From assembly GCA_002368175.1 (NCBI GenBank), contig AP018172.1, positions 3,904,001 through 3,968,000 on the forward strand: a stretch of 64,000 bases of DNA, read 5' to 3'. This DNA comes from Calothrix sp. NIES-2098. GTDB taxonomy: Bacteria; Cyanobacteriota; Cyanobacteriia; Cyanobacteriales; Nostocaceae. Shown here in pieces: positions 33,977 to 42,995 of this stretch. Each line of letters opens with the position of its first letter. Position 1 is the stretch's first letter. Below the pieces are notes generated by a model. The model had not been told where the DNA came from and made no database searches. It saw only the letters and a program-made list of their open reading frames with translations. Position numbers and translations under genes: made by a program.

Positions 33977-35167
33977 GTGACTCCGGTAGGAAAGCAAAGA
34001 ATTTCAGATAAGGCGAACCAATTCACAGAGTCAGTCATTCGTGAAATGACGAGAGTTGCATTACAGTATGGTGCAGTGAATTTAGCGCAGGGGTTTCCTG
34101 ATTTTCCTTGTCCACCTGAGTTAAAACGGGCAGCTTGTGAGGCAATTACAGAAGATATTAATCAATATGCTATTACTTGGGGCGATAAAGCATTTCGTCA
34201 CGCGATCGCAAATAAAGTTAAATGGTATTTAGGTTTAGATATCGATCCTGAAAGACAAATCACTGTCACCTGTGGTTCAACAGAAGCAATGGCTGCGGTG
34301 ATGCTGGCTACTCTCAATCCTGGTGATGAAGTCATCGTATTTGAGCCTTATTACGAAAACTATGGCCCCGATGCGATTTTAGCCAGCGCAACGCCTCGTT
34401 ATGTATCTTTGCATCCCCCTGAGTGGACATTTGACGAAGCAGAACTACGTCAGGCATTTAACGAACATACAAAAGCGATTATTATTAATACTCCCCATAA
34501 TCCAACAGGTAAAGTATTTACTCGTGAAGAATTAAATTTAATTGCCGAACTTTGTCAAAAGTGGGATGTGTTGGTATTCACAGACGAAATTTACGAACAC
34601 ATCCTTTATGACGGCACAAAACATATTGCAATGGCAACTCTACCAGGAATGGCAGAACGAACAGTTACTATTAACGGTCTTTCTAAAACTTATAGTGTAA
34701 CTGGTTGGCGAGTCGGCTATATTTTATCTAATCCAGAATTAACAGGAGCAATTCGGAAAGTTCATGATTTTCTCACCGTTGGCGCACCTGCACCTCTGCA
34801 AAGGGCTGGTGTTGCAGCAATGCAACTTCCTGTTAGCTACTACGAAGAATTAGCCAAGCTTTATCAGCAAAAGCGAAATCACATCATACAAATTTTAGAT
34901 ACAGTGGGAATTCCTTATTTTGTGCCTAAAGGAGCTTACTATATATTTGCAGATATTTCCAAGTTTGGTTATCAAAGTGATGTGGAATTCGCTACATATT
35001 TAATTAAAGAAATGGGTGTTGCTGTGGTTCCTGCATCTAGCTTTTTCTCTCAATCTGAGGCTGGAAAAAATTACATCAGATTTTGTTTTAGTAAGAAGCC
35101 AGAAACTTTAACAAAAGCAGGAGAAAGATTACTAAAATTACAATCACTTCTAGAAGTTGTGAATTGA
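33977..35167 (+). CDS. PLP-dependent class I/II aminotransferase (YbdL/kynurenine aminotransferase-like)
   Basis: A 396-residue fold-type I aminotransferase. The start is a GTG with a good GAGAGGA ribosome-binding site 7 bases upstream. The PLP lysine is Lys237 in LSKTYSVTGWRVGY; NPTGK (near 177) and the carboxylate-binding Arg in YIRFCFSK are present. The closest familiar group includes E. coli YbdL, a methionine aminotransferase, and kynurenine-oxoglutarate transaminases. The operator at 33921 fits a sulfur amino-acid role, such as methionine or methylthio-2-oxobutyrate exchange, but this is inference. A terminator follows at 35256. Confidence 0.88.
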   Translation: MTPVGKQRISDKANQFTESVIREMTRVALQYGAVNLAQGFPDFPCPPELKRAACEAITEDINQYAITWGDKAFRHAIANKVKWYLGLDIDPERQITVTCGSTEAMAAVMLATLNPGDEVIVFEPYYENYGPDAILASATPRYVSLHPPEWTFDEAELRQAFNEHTKAIIINTPHNPTGKVFTREELNLIAELCQKWDVLVFTDEIYEHILYDGTKHIAMATLPGMAERTVTINGLSKTYSVTGWRVGYILSNPELTGAIRKVHDFLTVGAPAPLQRAGVAAMQLPVSYYEELAKLYQQKRNHIIQILDTVGIPYFVPKGAYYIFADISKFGYQSDVEFATYLIKEMGVAVVPASSFFSQSEAGKNYIRFCFSKKPETLTKAGERLLKLQSLLEVVN

Positions 35168-35255
35168 GTCAGCTAACGTACCTAAATTTTCTATTTTAAA
35201 GATTTTTCGAGAAGTCTTTGTACTTGAGAAAAACGAAAAATATCCTACCCAAATA

Positions 35256-35284
35256 AAAACCCCTCCAAACTAGGAGAGGTTTTG
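35256..35284 (+). terminator. Rho-independent terminator
   Basis: Stem AAAACCCCTCC / GGAGAGGTTTT (one mismatch) with a 6-base loop, about 90 bases after the aminotransferase gene. Confidence 0.75.
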
Positions 35285-35415
35285 TAATTGTTGGTGTGAT
35301 AAAGATTCAAAGGAAGAAAAGCAGCTTCCTTGCTTAACAAGGATTTCTCTATCAAACTATTGCAGCTATAATACAGCATTGTATAAATCCATAACGAACT
35401 TGGGCAAAGCTGTAT

Positions 35416-35808
35416 TTAATAAGATAACTGAGCAGCTAATGATGTTAACTGGGACTTAACAGAACTGAGGTAATCTGAATCGTTTAAGACTTGTGAGGGT
35501 AATTTTTTAGCATTGATAGCAGCCTTGACAACATCTACAGCAGTCACTTTTCCTGTTTGGTAATCAGATATCAAAGTAGCCCCGCTGGAAATACCTTGCT
35601 GTTTTAGCTCACCTTGATAAGCTAAAAAGGCAGTATCAAAAGGTTTTAGATAACTGATATTGGTAGAATGACTAGGTAAATTGTTAGAGTTAATAGATGT
35701 ATTAACTCTATCGCTGGTGTTAGTGGTTGTTTGAGAGTGACCGATTCCAGGTAGAAGAGTAATAGAAGCAACAAGAAGTGCAGAATTAATCAAGTTTGCG
35801 AATTGCAT
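35416..35808 (-). CDS. Small secreted protein of unknown function (paralogue 2)
   Basis: A 130-residue protein with a signal peptide (NLINSALLVASITLLPGIGHS). The mature part matches the protein of 12273-12638 in order: SYLKPFDTAFLAYQGELKQQGI, LISDYQTGKVTAVDVVKAAI, and LNDSDYLSSVKSQL in shortened form. A GAGG ribosome-binding site precedes the ATG. A truncated copy lies 35 bases upstream, so it arose by tandem duplication. No known domain is recognised. Confidence 0.72.
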   Translation of the reverse strand: MQFANLINSALLVASITLLPGIGHSQTTTNTSDRVNTSINSNNLPSHSTNISYLKPFDTAFLAYQGELKQQGISSGATLISDYQTGKVTAVDVVKAAINAKKLPSQVLNDSDYLSSVKSQLTSLAAQLSY

Positions 35809-35843
35809 AAATTTATCCTCAAGATTTAGGTAATTAGTTCTAT

Positions 35844-36053
35844 TTAGAAGTTGGCAAAACCCATTATGTGATAAGCCAAAACAGCAGTATCAAAACTTTT
35901 GAGGTAACTAATATCTAGGGAATGACCCTCTTTAGGCTTAGATTTGAGAGTTTTTATTGATGTACTAGTGATGGTGTTAACTACTGTCTTAGTATTAATG
36001 ATTCCTATATCAGGAAAAATATGTGTAGAATTAATCGAGTTGGTGAGTTTCAT
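35844..36053 (-). pseudogene. Truncated copy of the small secreted protein family
   Basis: A 69-codon frame begins like its neighbour (MKLTNSINS) and contains HSLDISYLKSFDTAVLAY, the conserved start of the mature domain. It then diverges into HIMGFANF and stops, so the C-terminal half is lost. It also lacks a clear hydrophobic signal core. It is most simply a decayed tandem duplicate; a functional short peptide cannot be excluded. Confidence 0.65.
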
Positions 36054-36254
36054 AAAGCTGTCCTGAGTTAGAATTAGATGCGATTAATCTTCGTTATTAA
36101 TAGAATCTGATTTTTTACCAATCTCAACCTCCTACTCTTAGGTCATCAGATCGGTTGATTTATTACTCACCCAAATGGGTGAGTTAATTTATCTTTGTGA
36201 TAATTTACAGTCGCTCTGAGCAACGTTAACTCTGGACGATTCCTCTACTCCAAG

Positions 36255-36282
36255 CAAAAAAAAGATGCGCGATCGCGCATCT
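36255..36282 (-). terminator. Rho-independent terminator for folE
   Basis: Perfect palindrome made of AGATGCGCGA and TCGCGCATCT, followed on the minus strand by eight T residues. It contains a HIP1 octamer at its centre. The rest of the 301-base gap to 36054 shows nothing else. Confidence 0.85.
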
Positions 36283-36354
36283 AAGAAAAGCTTAATGACT
36301 ATTTAGTAGTTAAAGAATGTTGATAAAATTGCGATCGCCTAAATTTTGATGAGG

Positions 36355-36996
36355 CTAAAATAACTCAGCTTTATGTCCAATTAAACTGAATAATTCTTCA
36401 CGAGTTTTTTGGTTTTCTTGAAACACTCCTAACAAAGCACTGGTGACAGTCCAAGAACTAGGTTTTTGTACACCCCGCATCACCATACACATATGAGTAG
36501 CTTCAATGACAACAGCAACACCCTGAGGTTGAAGTATAGTTTGAATGGCTTCAGCTATTTGTTTAGTTAACCTCTCTTGTACTTGCAAGCGACGAGAATA
36601 CATTTCCACAATGCGAGCAAGTTTACTCAGTCCGACAACTTTTTGGTTGGGGATATAAGCAATATGTGCTTTACCCATAAACGGCAAAATATGGTGTTCG
36701 CACAAGCTAAAAATATCAATATCTCGAACTAATACCATCTCATTATGGCCTTCATCAAAGATGGCTCCGTTAATAATTGCTTCTAAAGATTGGTGATATC
36801 CACTAGTAAGAAACCGCATAGCCTGTGCGACTCGCTTATCTGTTTTTAATAGTCCTTCACGTTCGGGATTTTCACCAATACCAAGCAATAGCGCGCGCAC
36901 AGAGTCCATAATTGGATCGTTAATTTCCTCTGGCGATGCTGGTAAATTCTCGGTATATGTATTGCTGTCGAAATAATAATCAAGTTCAGTTGTCAT
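36355..36996 (-). CDS. folE: GTP cyclohydrolase I
   Basis: A 213-residue enzyme converting GTP to dihydroneopterin triphosphate, the first step to folate, pterin and (in some bacteria) deazapurine pathways. The signature blocks are present: REGLLKTDKRVAQAM in shortened form TDKRVA, DIDIFSLCEHHILPF with the zinc Cys and His residues, GLSKLARIVEMYSRRLQVQERLT in shortened form KLARIVEM, and CMVMRGVQKP with the third ligand Cys. The length is typical of the zinc type. A terminator follows 70 bases downstream. It is a single gene with no operator site, probably unrelated to the sulfur genes. Confidence 0.94.
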   Translation of the reverse strand: MTTELDYYFDSNTYTENLPASPEEINDPIMDSVRALLLGIGENPEREGLLKTDKRVAQAMRFLTSGYHQSLEAIINGAIFDEGHNEMVLVRDIDIFSLCEHHILPFMGKAHIAYIPNQKVVGLSKLARIVEMYSRRLQVQERLTKQIAEAIQTILQPQGVAVVIEATHMCMVMRGVQKPSSWTVTSALLGVFQENQKTREELFSLIGHKAELF

Positions 36997-37125
36997 TCGC
37001 GATCAAATTAGAGAAAATTTTGCTAGAAGGATAAATTGAAGAAGAATAAAGAACACAGAAGTCAGAATCAATTAGCAAGGATGCACAGAAGTCATGCGCT
37101 CGTTCTGGCTCCTGAATTCTGAATT

Positions 37126-37815
37126 TTAGAGTTTTGTAGCATTTACATAGATAAAATAATGCTCTGTTACTTTGACATCAGCCTGAAAACCAACTTGCGT
37201 TAGTTTATTTTGTAGTTCATCAGGCTGATAAAAAACTTTGACAATTTGAAATTCTTGACCGTTATTTAACTTACGACTTTTATATATATTACCGTCGTCA
37301 TGAAGAATATGGTTATTAGCTGTAGATGTTGGTTCAAAGCGCGAGTCAACAATAAATAGTTTGCCACCGACACGCACAGATTGATAGACTTTTAGTAAAA
37401 ATGAGTCCAGTAATTCTGGTGGAACATGAGATAGCCAGAAGGAGAAAAAAACTAGATCGTATTCAGCATCAGGTTCCCAAGTAAATAAATCAATTTGGTG
37501 ATATTTTACATTGGGTGAATTTAACTTGCTGCGATTAACTTTGATGACTTCTTCTGAAGCATCAATTGCAGTAATTTTATTGCCAATTTTTAAAAGTTCT
37601 TGTGTCCAAATTCCCGTACCGCTGGCTAGCTCTAAAATTTCCTCGGCTTGTCCAATTTGTTGTACAGCCTGTTTAACAATATCAATTTCTTGAAACCAAC
37701 GCTGGTTGAGTTCCTCACAGCGATCGTAACGACCAAGGCGATAGAACCACTCATCATATTCGTTGGCTCTAGCACTATAATAGGCAATTTGTTGTTGCAG
37801 AATGCGATCCGTCAT
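37126..37815 (-). CDS. Class I SAM-dependent methyltransferase
   Basis: A 229-residue methyltransferase with motif I ILELASGTGIWTQELL, motif II ITAIDASEEVI and DLVFFSFWLSHVP. The N-terminus (QQQIAYYSARANEYDEWFYR) is typical of a bacterial group of unknown substrate. I use the ATG at 37815 (MTDRILQQQ); an ATG at 37839 and a TTG at 37842 lie upstream in frame. It is divergent from the ssuA-like gene at 38074, and the palindromic site at 37999 lies between them, 184 bases upstream of this gene. Confidence 0.82.
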   Translation of the reverse strand: MTDRILQQQIAYYSARANEYDEWFYRLGRYDRCEELNQRWFQEIDIVKQAVQQIGQAEEILELASGTGIWTQELLKIGNKITAIDASEEVIKVNRSKLNSPNVKYHQIDLFTWEPDAEYDLVFFSFWLSHVPPELLDSFLLKVYQSVRVGGKLFIVDSRFEPTSTANNHILHDDGNIYKSRKLNNGQEFQIVKVFYQPDELQNKLTQVGFQADVKVTEHYFIYVNATKL

Positions 37816-37998
37816 TGCCAGCCGATCGTTCGATCTCATCAATTCCTGATAATTTTAACTCAATTTACTGTAATTTGATAAATCTACAGTAGTATTATTT
37901 GAAATAGTTTTATTGCTTGCTTTCACAAGCCATAGTTTCCTCGGTTTCTAAGTAATTATTTAGAGACTGTTTGTTATTAGGTGATATTTTTATCACTT

Positions 37999-38031
37999 AA
38001 CTACGCTTACATTATCGGTTTACTGTATTTT
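37999..38031. promoter_or_regulatory. 33-bp palindromic operator candidate (site 10)
   Basis: Left block AACTACGCTTACAT and right arm GGTTTACTGTATTTT with the standard spacing. It ends 42 bases before the ATG of the fourth binding-protein gene. Confidence 0.6.
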
Positions 38032-38073
38032 TTAGGCGTTTCATAGGTGTTTACCATTAAAAGCAGAGTATTT

Positions 38074-39153
38074 ATGTTGTCCAAGTTTTTTCAATCTCGA
38101 TTTTTAAACATTTTGCTCGGCTTTCTCCAAAGGTTTCAGCAACGAAGAATCCGCATTTATGCCCTGCTGTTTGCAGCCGGACTCGGCTTGGTTCTATTTG
38201 TTTCGGCTTGTGCTTCAAACATCAGCGATCGCGCAGCAACCACCCAGACAACAGCTACACCTACTCAGAGTGCAGCAGTCAGCAGTACTGCGGTTCGGAT
38301 CGGCTTTCAAAAAGCGGGAACTATTTTAAGTGCATTGAAAGCAAGAGGAGACTTAGAAAAAGCTTTGGCTTCCTCTGGTGCTTCTGTCACCTGGGCTGAA
38401 TTTCCATCAGGCCCCCCAATGTTAGAAGCTATCAACGCTGGGAGTATTGACTTTGGCTATACCGGGGAATCACCACCGATATTTGCCCAAGCCGCAGGTA
38501 CGCCTTTAGTGTATGTTGCCTACGATCCTTGGAGTCCGAAAGCGGAAGCTATCGTTGTTCACAAAGATTCACCGATTAAAACAGTAGCCGACCTCAAAGG
38601 TAAAAAAGTTGCCTTCGCTAAAGGTTCCAACACTAACTACTTAGTAGTGAAAGCCCTGGAAAAAGCCGGACTAAAGTATAGCGACATCCAACCAGCGCTT
38701 CTCCAGCCTGCGGATGCGCGTGCGGCTTTTGAAGGTAAGAATGTTGATGCTTGGGCAATTTGGGACCCGTACTTAGCTTTAGCAGAGAAAGCAACAGGGG
38801 CACGCACCCTAACCGATGCTACAGGATTAGCCCCCAATCGTGGTTATTATTTGGCTGCTAAGTCTTTTAGCGAAGCCCATGCAGATACTTTAAAAATAGT
38901 TCTAGATGAGGTGAAAAAGACTAGCGACTGGGCAAAGAATAATCCTGCGGAAGTTGCTAAATTTCTCTCGCCTTCATTGGGTATTGATGCTGAGGTTTTA
39001 GAAGTAGCAGAAAAGCGGCGCGATTATGGTGTACTTCCCATTACTGATGAAGTAATTGCTGCACAGCAACAGATAGCTGATGCTTTCTACAAAATTAAAC
39101 TTGTGCCGAAACAAATTAATATCAAGGACATAGTTTGGCAAGGGAATAAGTAA
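38074..39153 (+). CDS. ssuA: SsuA-type aliphatic sulfonate-binding lipoprotein (copy 4)
   Basis: A 359-residue periplasmic binding protein. The ATG at 38074 is preferred over a GTG at 38047, since the signal with lipobox FVSAC (Cys46) starts there. The core shows GFQKAGTILSALKARG, EFPSGPPMLEAINAGSIDF in short EFPSGPP, GYTGESPPIFAQAAG, DLKGKKVAFAKGSNTNYLV and NVDAWAIWDPYLA. It heads a plus-strand unit with the second flavoprotein, a ferredoxin and a HEAT-repeat protein, behind site 10. Again no permease or ATPase gene is near. Confidence 0.92.
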   Translation: MLSKFFQSRFLNILLGFLQRFQQRRIRIYALLFAAGLGLVLFVSACASNISDRAATTQTTATPTQSAAVSSTAVRIGFQKAGTILSALKARGDLEKALASSGASVTWAEFPSGPPMLEAINAGSIDFGYTGESPPIFAQAAGTPLVYVAYDPWSPKAEAIVVHKDSPIKTVADLKGKKVAFAKGSNTNYLVVKALEKAGLKYSDIQPALLQPADARAAFEGKNVDAWAIWDPYLALAEKATGARTLTDATGLAPNRGYYLAAKSFSEAHADTLKIVLDEVKKTSDWAKNNPAEVAKFLSPSLGIDAEVLEVAEKRRDYGVLPITDEVIAAQQQIADAFYKIKLVPKQINIKDIVWQGNK

Positions 39154-39229
39154 TTTTGTCATTTGTCCCATTTCATTTCTCCCCACACTTCCCACACTCC
39201 CTTCTCTTCCATTTAACTCAGGTGATGAT

Positions 39230-40942
39230 ATGGAAACAACAACTACCCAATGGATAAAAACCGATGTGCTAGTGATTGGTGGTGGTACGGCGGGGACGAT
39301 GGCGGGAATTAAGGCAAAACAAGCTAATCCAGAAGCGGAAGTGCTGATTTTGGAGAAAGCGAATATTCGTCGCAGTGGTGCGATCGCAATGGGGATGGAT
39401 GGTGTAAATACAGCCGTCATCCCCGGATACTCTACGCCAGAACAGTACGTCCGCGAAGTCACCATTGCTAACGATGGGATTCTCCATCAAAAAGCTGTCT
39501 ACCAAACTGCAAAACTGGGTTACGAAACCATTCAAGAATTAGAAAGTTGGGGTGTGAAGTTCCAAAAAGACCCCCAAGGAAATTACGATGTTAAGCAAGT
39601 ACATCGGGTAGGCAAATATGTATTGCCAATGCCCGAAGGTAAAGACCTGAAAACGATTCTTACCCGCCAGGTAAAGCGCCATAAAGTCAATGTTACCAAC
39701 CGCGTCATGGCGACGAGGGTTTTGGTAAAAGAGGGAAGAGCGATCGGTGCAGTTGGGTTTGATGTGCGCGGTGGGGATTTTGTTGTTATCCAAGCCAAAG
39801 CCGTCATTCTCTGCACAGGCGCTTGCGGCCGCTTAGGATTACCTGCATCAGGCTATCTCTACGGCACTTATGAAAACCCCACTAATGCCGGTGATGGTTA
39901 CTCAATGGCTTACCACGCAGGTGCAGAATTGAGTAATATTGAATGTTTCCAAATTAATCCCTTAATTAAAGACTACAACGGCCCGGCTTGTGCTTATGTT
40001 GCCGGGCCTTTTGGCGCATATACCGCCAACGCCGAAGGACACCGCTTCATTAATTGTGATTATTGGAGTGGGCAAATGATGCTAGAGATTTGGAAGGAAT
40101 TAAACTCTGGTAAAGGGCCAATTCAGTTGAAAATGACTCATTTGGATGAAGACACAATTTCCGAAATTGAGTCTATTTTATGGTCAAACGAACGACCCAG
40201 CCGAGGACGATTTCATGAAGGTAGAGGTGAAGACTACCGTACCCACGGCATTGAAATGAATATCTCGGAAATTGGCTTATGTAGCGGACATAGTGCTTCT
40301 GGTGTTTGGGTGAATGAAAAGGCAGAAACCACAGTACCAGGATTGTATGCAGCCGGAGATATGGCGAGTGTTCCTCATAACTATATGATTGGGGCATTTG
40401 TATATGGTCGTTTGGCAGGAACTCATGCGATTGAGTACATCCAAGATTTGGATCATTTGGAGCCAGATCCTGATTTTTTGGCAGTAGAAAAAGCCAGGAT
40501 TTATGCACCCTTAAATCAACCAAATGGAATTCCCCATACCCAGGTTGAATATAAGTTACGGCGACTAGTAAACGATTATTTACAACCGCCAAAATCAAAT
40601 TACAAAATTGAGATTGGTCTCAATAGTTTTGTTCGTTATCATGATGCTCTAGCTCAAATGGGAGCGCGCGATCCGCATGAACTGATGCGCTGTATGGAAG
40701 TGCATTTTATTAGAGATTGTGCGGAGATGGCAGCAAGAGCATCAATATATCGTCGCGAAAGTCGTTGGGGACTTTATCACTATCACTTAGATTTTCCTGA
40801 GAAGAATAATCAGGAGTGGTTTTGTCATGTGAATTTGAAGAAGAATTCAGGGGGGGAAATGGTGTTATTTAAGCGTGCTGTTGAACCTTATATTGTTGAT
40901 GTGGATTTGGGAAGAGAGGTTTATGATGTGGCAGTTAAGTAA
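39230..40942 (+). CDS. AprA/FrdA-like FAD-dependent oxidoreductase (copy 2)
   Basis: A 570-residue flavoprotein of the same superfamily as 22044-23681, but closer to APS reductase alpha subunits: VLVIGGGTAGTMAGIKA at about 13-29, then RRSGAIAMGMDGVN near 50, VRHGGDF-like VRGGDFVVIQAKAVILCTGACG near 190, HSASGVWVNEKAETTVPGLYAAGD near 360 (each cut here where long). It lies 76 bases after the ssuA-like gene and before a ferredoxin. Paired with that ferredoxin it could form an AprAB-like complex. The presence of a sulfonate binding protein at the head of the unit suggests an organosulfur substrate. Real APS reductase activity is unproven. Confidence 0.87.
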   Translation: METTTTQWIKTDVLVIGGGTAGTMAGIKAKQANPEAEVLILEKANIRRSGAIAMGMDGVNTAVIPGYSTPEQYVREVTIANDGILHQKAVYQTAKLGYETIQELESWGVKFQKDPQGNYDVKQVHRVGKYVLPMPEGKDLKTILTRQVKRHKVNVTNRVMATRVLVKEGRAIGAVGFDVRGGDFVVIQAKAVILCTGACGRLGLPASGYLYGTYENPTNAGDGYSMAYHAGAELSNIECFQINPLIKDYNGPACAYVAGPFGAYTANAEGHRFINCDYWSGQMMLEIWKELNSGKGPIQLKMTHLDEDTISEIESILWSNERPSRGRFHEGRGEDYRTHGIEMNISEIGLCSGHSASGVWVNEKAETTVPGLYAAGDMASVPHNYMIGAFVYGRLAGTHAIEYIQDLDHLEPDPDFLAVEKARIYAPLNQPNGIPHTQVEYKLRRLVNDYLQPPKSNYKIEIGLNSFVRYHDALAQMGARDPHELMRCMEVHFIRDCAEMAARASIYRRESRWGLYHYHLDFPEKNNQEWFCHVNLKKNSGGEMVLFKRAVEPYIVDVDLGREVYDVAVK

Positions 40943-41120
40943 ATTTAATTTTGAAACGCAAAGGGATAAGGAAGTTGTAGCTAGAATTTCAAGAGGGTAT
41001 CGTTTTTAAGTAGCGATCGCTAATTGAATTTCATATATAAATGCTGCATCAAATATTAATCGTTCTGTAGGGTGGGCATTGCTGGTGAGACAAAGAAACT
41101 AACAATTACAGAGGTGTCAG

Positions 41121-41348
41121 ATGGCTTTAGTTAATCAAAGAGTAGATGTTCCTGTTATTGTGGATGAGTCTAAATGTTTAGAAAAATGTAGGGTTTGTAT
41201 TGAAGTTTGTCCGCTTGATGTACTAGCTAAAAATCCCGAAACTGGCAAAGCTTATATGAAATATGATGAATGCTGGTTCTGTCTTCCTTGCGAAAAAGAA
41301 TGTCCAACAAATGCAATTAAGGTGCAAATTCCTTTCTTGTTACGCTAA
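41121..41348 (+). CDS. 4Fe-4S ferredoxin, AprB-like partner (copy 2)
   Basis: A 75-residue ferredoxin with two four-cysteine motifs, CLEKCRVCIEVCP and CWFCLPCEKECP, separated by a loop like that of AprB. A GAGGTG ribosome-binding site precedes the ATG. It follows the second flavoprotein by 178 bases and lacks the C-terminal extension of the first ferredoxin. It probably passes electrons to or from the flavoprotein. The gap contains a fragment of the GTAGGGTGGGC repeat. Confidence 0.9.
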   Translation: MALVNQRVDVPVIVDESKCLEKCRVCIEVCPLDVLAKNPETGKAYMKYDECWFCLPCEKECPTNAIKVQIPFLLR

Positions 41349-41484
41349 AGATCTAGTCATGGAATAATTTTTTCATAGTAATGCCTACCCTTCAGTGTGA
41401 CTAGTGTTTTTGAGAAACATCCCTAAAAAATGAGAAAAATAAAAAGGCGATCGCTAGTGGTTAAGAATATTCTCAGGATACAAA

Positions 41485-42447
41485 ATGTCTGCAAATATAG
41501 ATTCTGAATTAAATCAATGGTTGGAAATGTTGCGATCGCCTGATGTAAGCGATCGCCTCGTCGCAGTCAAAACGCTGCAACACTTGGGGGATGAGGCGGC
41601 TATTGATGCCCTAATTCTAGCTTTGCAAGATGAAAGCACCGCCGTGCAGAAAATCGCTGTGACTGCACTATGGGAACTTGCCAATCCCGCCGCCGTTCCG
41701 GCTTTATTACCATGTTTAGCTTCAACAGATGCAGAGGTTCGCAGTGAGGCACTGTCAGCGTTGGGGGAGTTGGTATCTTCTGAACATTTGCTGGTGTTAT
41801 TGGATGCGTTACAGCAAGAAGATATCAACCTGCAACTGAACGTATTAATTTTGTTGCGAAAGATACACGATGCCCAGTCTCTTCCGGCGGTACTATCCTT
41901 CTTGAAATCAGAACATCCCCAACTACGAGAAGCGGCTGTCACTACTCTTAGCTATCTCAATCAAGTGCAGATATGCCCACCCGCCTTACCTTTAATCGGC
42001 GATCGCGATGATAGCGTGCGTCGTGCAGCTGCTCTTACCTTAGGTCATTTTGCCGATGTAGATATAGTAAATTTACTGGGTAATGCATTGACAAACGATA
42101 CAGATTGGCAAGTGCGCCGCAATGCTGCTAAGTCTCTCGCACTTCATACTGATGTCAAAATTATTCCGACTGTACTAATTTCCTTGAAAGATGCACATTG
42201 GCAGGTGAGAAAATTTGCCATTCAAGTATTACAAAAAATTCCCGATATCCAGTCTTTACCCGCACTGATTGAAGCGCTAACAGATGAGTATTCAGATGTG
42301 AGAAAAGAAGCGGCGATCGCTCTGGGGAATTTGGGTAAAATTGAAGGTCTAAACGCTCTTAAACAAGCCCTAGACGATCCCGATCGGGAGGTTAGTATCT
42401 ATGCACAAAGAGCAATTCAGAAGATTGGAGAGCAAACGAAAACATAA
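41485..42447 (+). CDS. HEAT-repeat protein
   Basis: A 320-residue soluble protein made almost only of HEAT/PBS-lyase-like repeats of about 31 residues, with the pattern DxxxxVRxxAAxALGxLxxxxxxxxLxxAL (for example DAEVRSEALSALGEL, DDSVRRAAALTLGHF, DYSDV-type YSDVRKEAAIALGNLG). About nine repeats are visible. Such proteins are scaffolds or bilin lyase relatives; no catalytic residue can be named. It lies 136 bases after the ferredoxin and has an AGGA ribosome-binding site. Being downstream of a flavoprotein/ferredoxin pair, it may assemble or stabilise that complex (inference). Confidence 0.85.
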   Translation: MSANIDSELNQWLEMLRSPDVSDRLVAVKTLQHLGDEAAIDALILALQDESTAVQKIAVTALWELANPAAVPALLPCLASTDAEVRSEALSALGELVSSEHLLVLLDALQQEDINLQLNVLILLRKIHDAQSLPAVLSFLKSEHPQLREAAVTTLSYLNQVQICPPALPLIGDRDDSVRRAAALTLGHFADVDIVNLLGNALTNDTDWQVRRNAAKSLALHTDVKIIPTVLISLKDAHWQVRKFAIQVLQKIPDIQSLPALIEALTDEYSDVRKEAAIALGNLGKIEGLNALKQALDDPDREVSIYAQRAIQKIGEQTKT

Positions 42448-42461
42448 TTATAGATACAGCC

Positions 42462-42968
42462 TTATGATTTCTCTGGTGGTAAAGCGATGAATCCAGTTTT
42501 AACGCCGCGTTTGAATCCTGCTTGCTCATAAAAGCGCAAAGTTTCCTCGCGTTTTGAACTGGTTAAAAGCATGACTTTGTAACACTTTTGTTGCCATGCA
42601 ATATTTAAAGCATAACGTAGCACCTGTGTACCCAATCCCTGTTTTCGATAATCGGTATGAGTAACAACATTTTCAATAATTCCATATGAACGTGCGCCGC
42701 GTGTCAGGTTAGGAACGATTGCTAGATTACACGTCGATACTAACTTACCAGCATTGTCACCAACAATATAAAAAAGACGTGGATCGTTTATAATTTCATC
42801 CCACATCGACTGCAAAATATGCTCATCAGGTAAAGGCGCATCGGCTGGATTCAAATGTTGATATAAACTCAGAAGTTGTGGAAGTTCATTGCGTGTAATT
42901 AAACGAATACTAATGATTGTATTTGGCAAATTTGCAATGTTAATTAACTGCGGTTTGGCTATAGACAT
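42462..42968 (-). CDS. GNAT-family N-acetyltransferase
   Basis: A 168-residue acetyltransferase. It shows the GNAT core: RGARSYGIIENVVTHTDYRKQGLGTQVLRYAL (quoted in parts: ENVVTHTDYRKQGLG), where the RKQGLG loop binds acetyl-CoA, and FYEQAGFKRG near the end. The acceptor is unknown. It converges on the HEAT-repeat gene and lies 27 bases after a TauE/SafE gene on the same strand, so the two may be co-transcribed. Confidence 0.88.
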   Translation of the reverse strand: MSIAKPQLINIANLPNTIISIRLITRNELPQLLSLYQHLNPADAPLPDEHILQSMWDEIINDPRLFYIVGDNAGKLVSTCNLAIVPNLTRGARSYGIIENVVTHTDYRKQGLGTQVLRYALNIAWQQKCYKVMLLTSSKREETLRFYEQAGFKRGVKTGFIALPPEKS

Positions 42969-42995
42969 AAATATAGATAGTTACTCAAGTTTGTT

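Noticed and set aside
37866..37889. ACTGTA/TACAGT inverted repeat upstream of the methyltransferase as another operator
   Set aside because: The arms are only 6 bp and the spacing differs from the 26-base rule; site 10 nearby fits far better.
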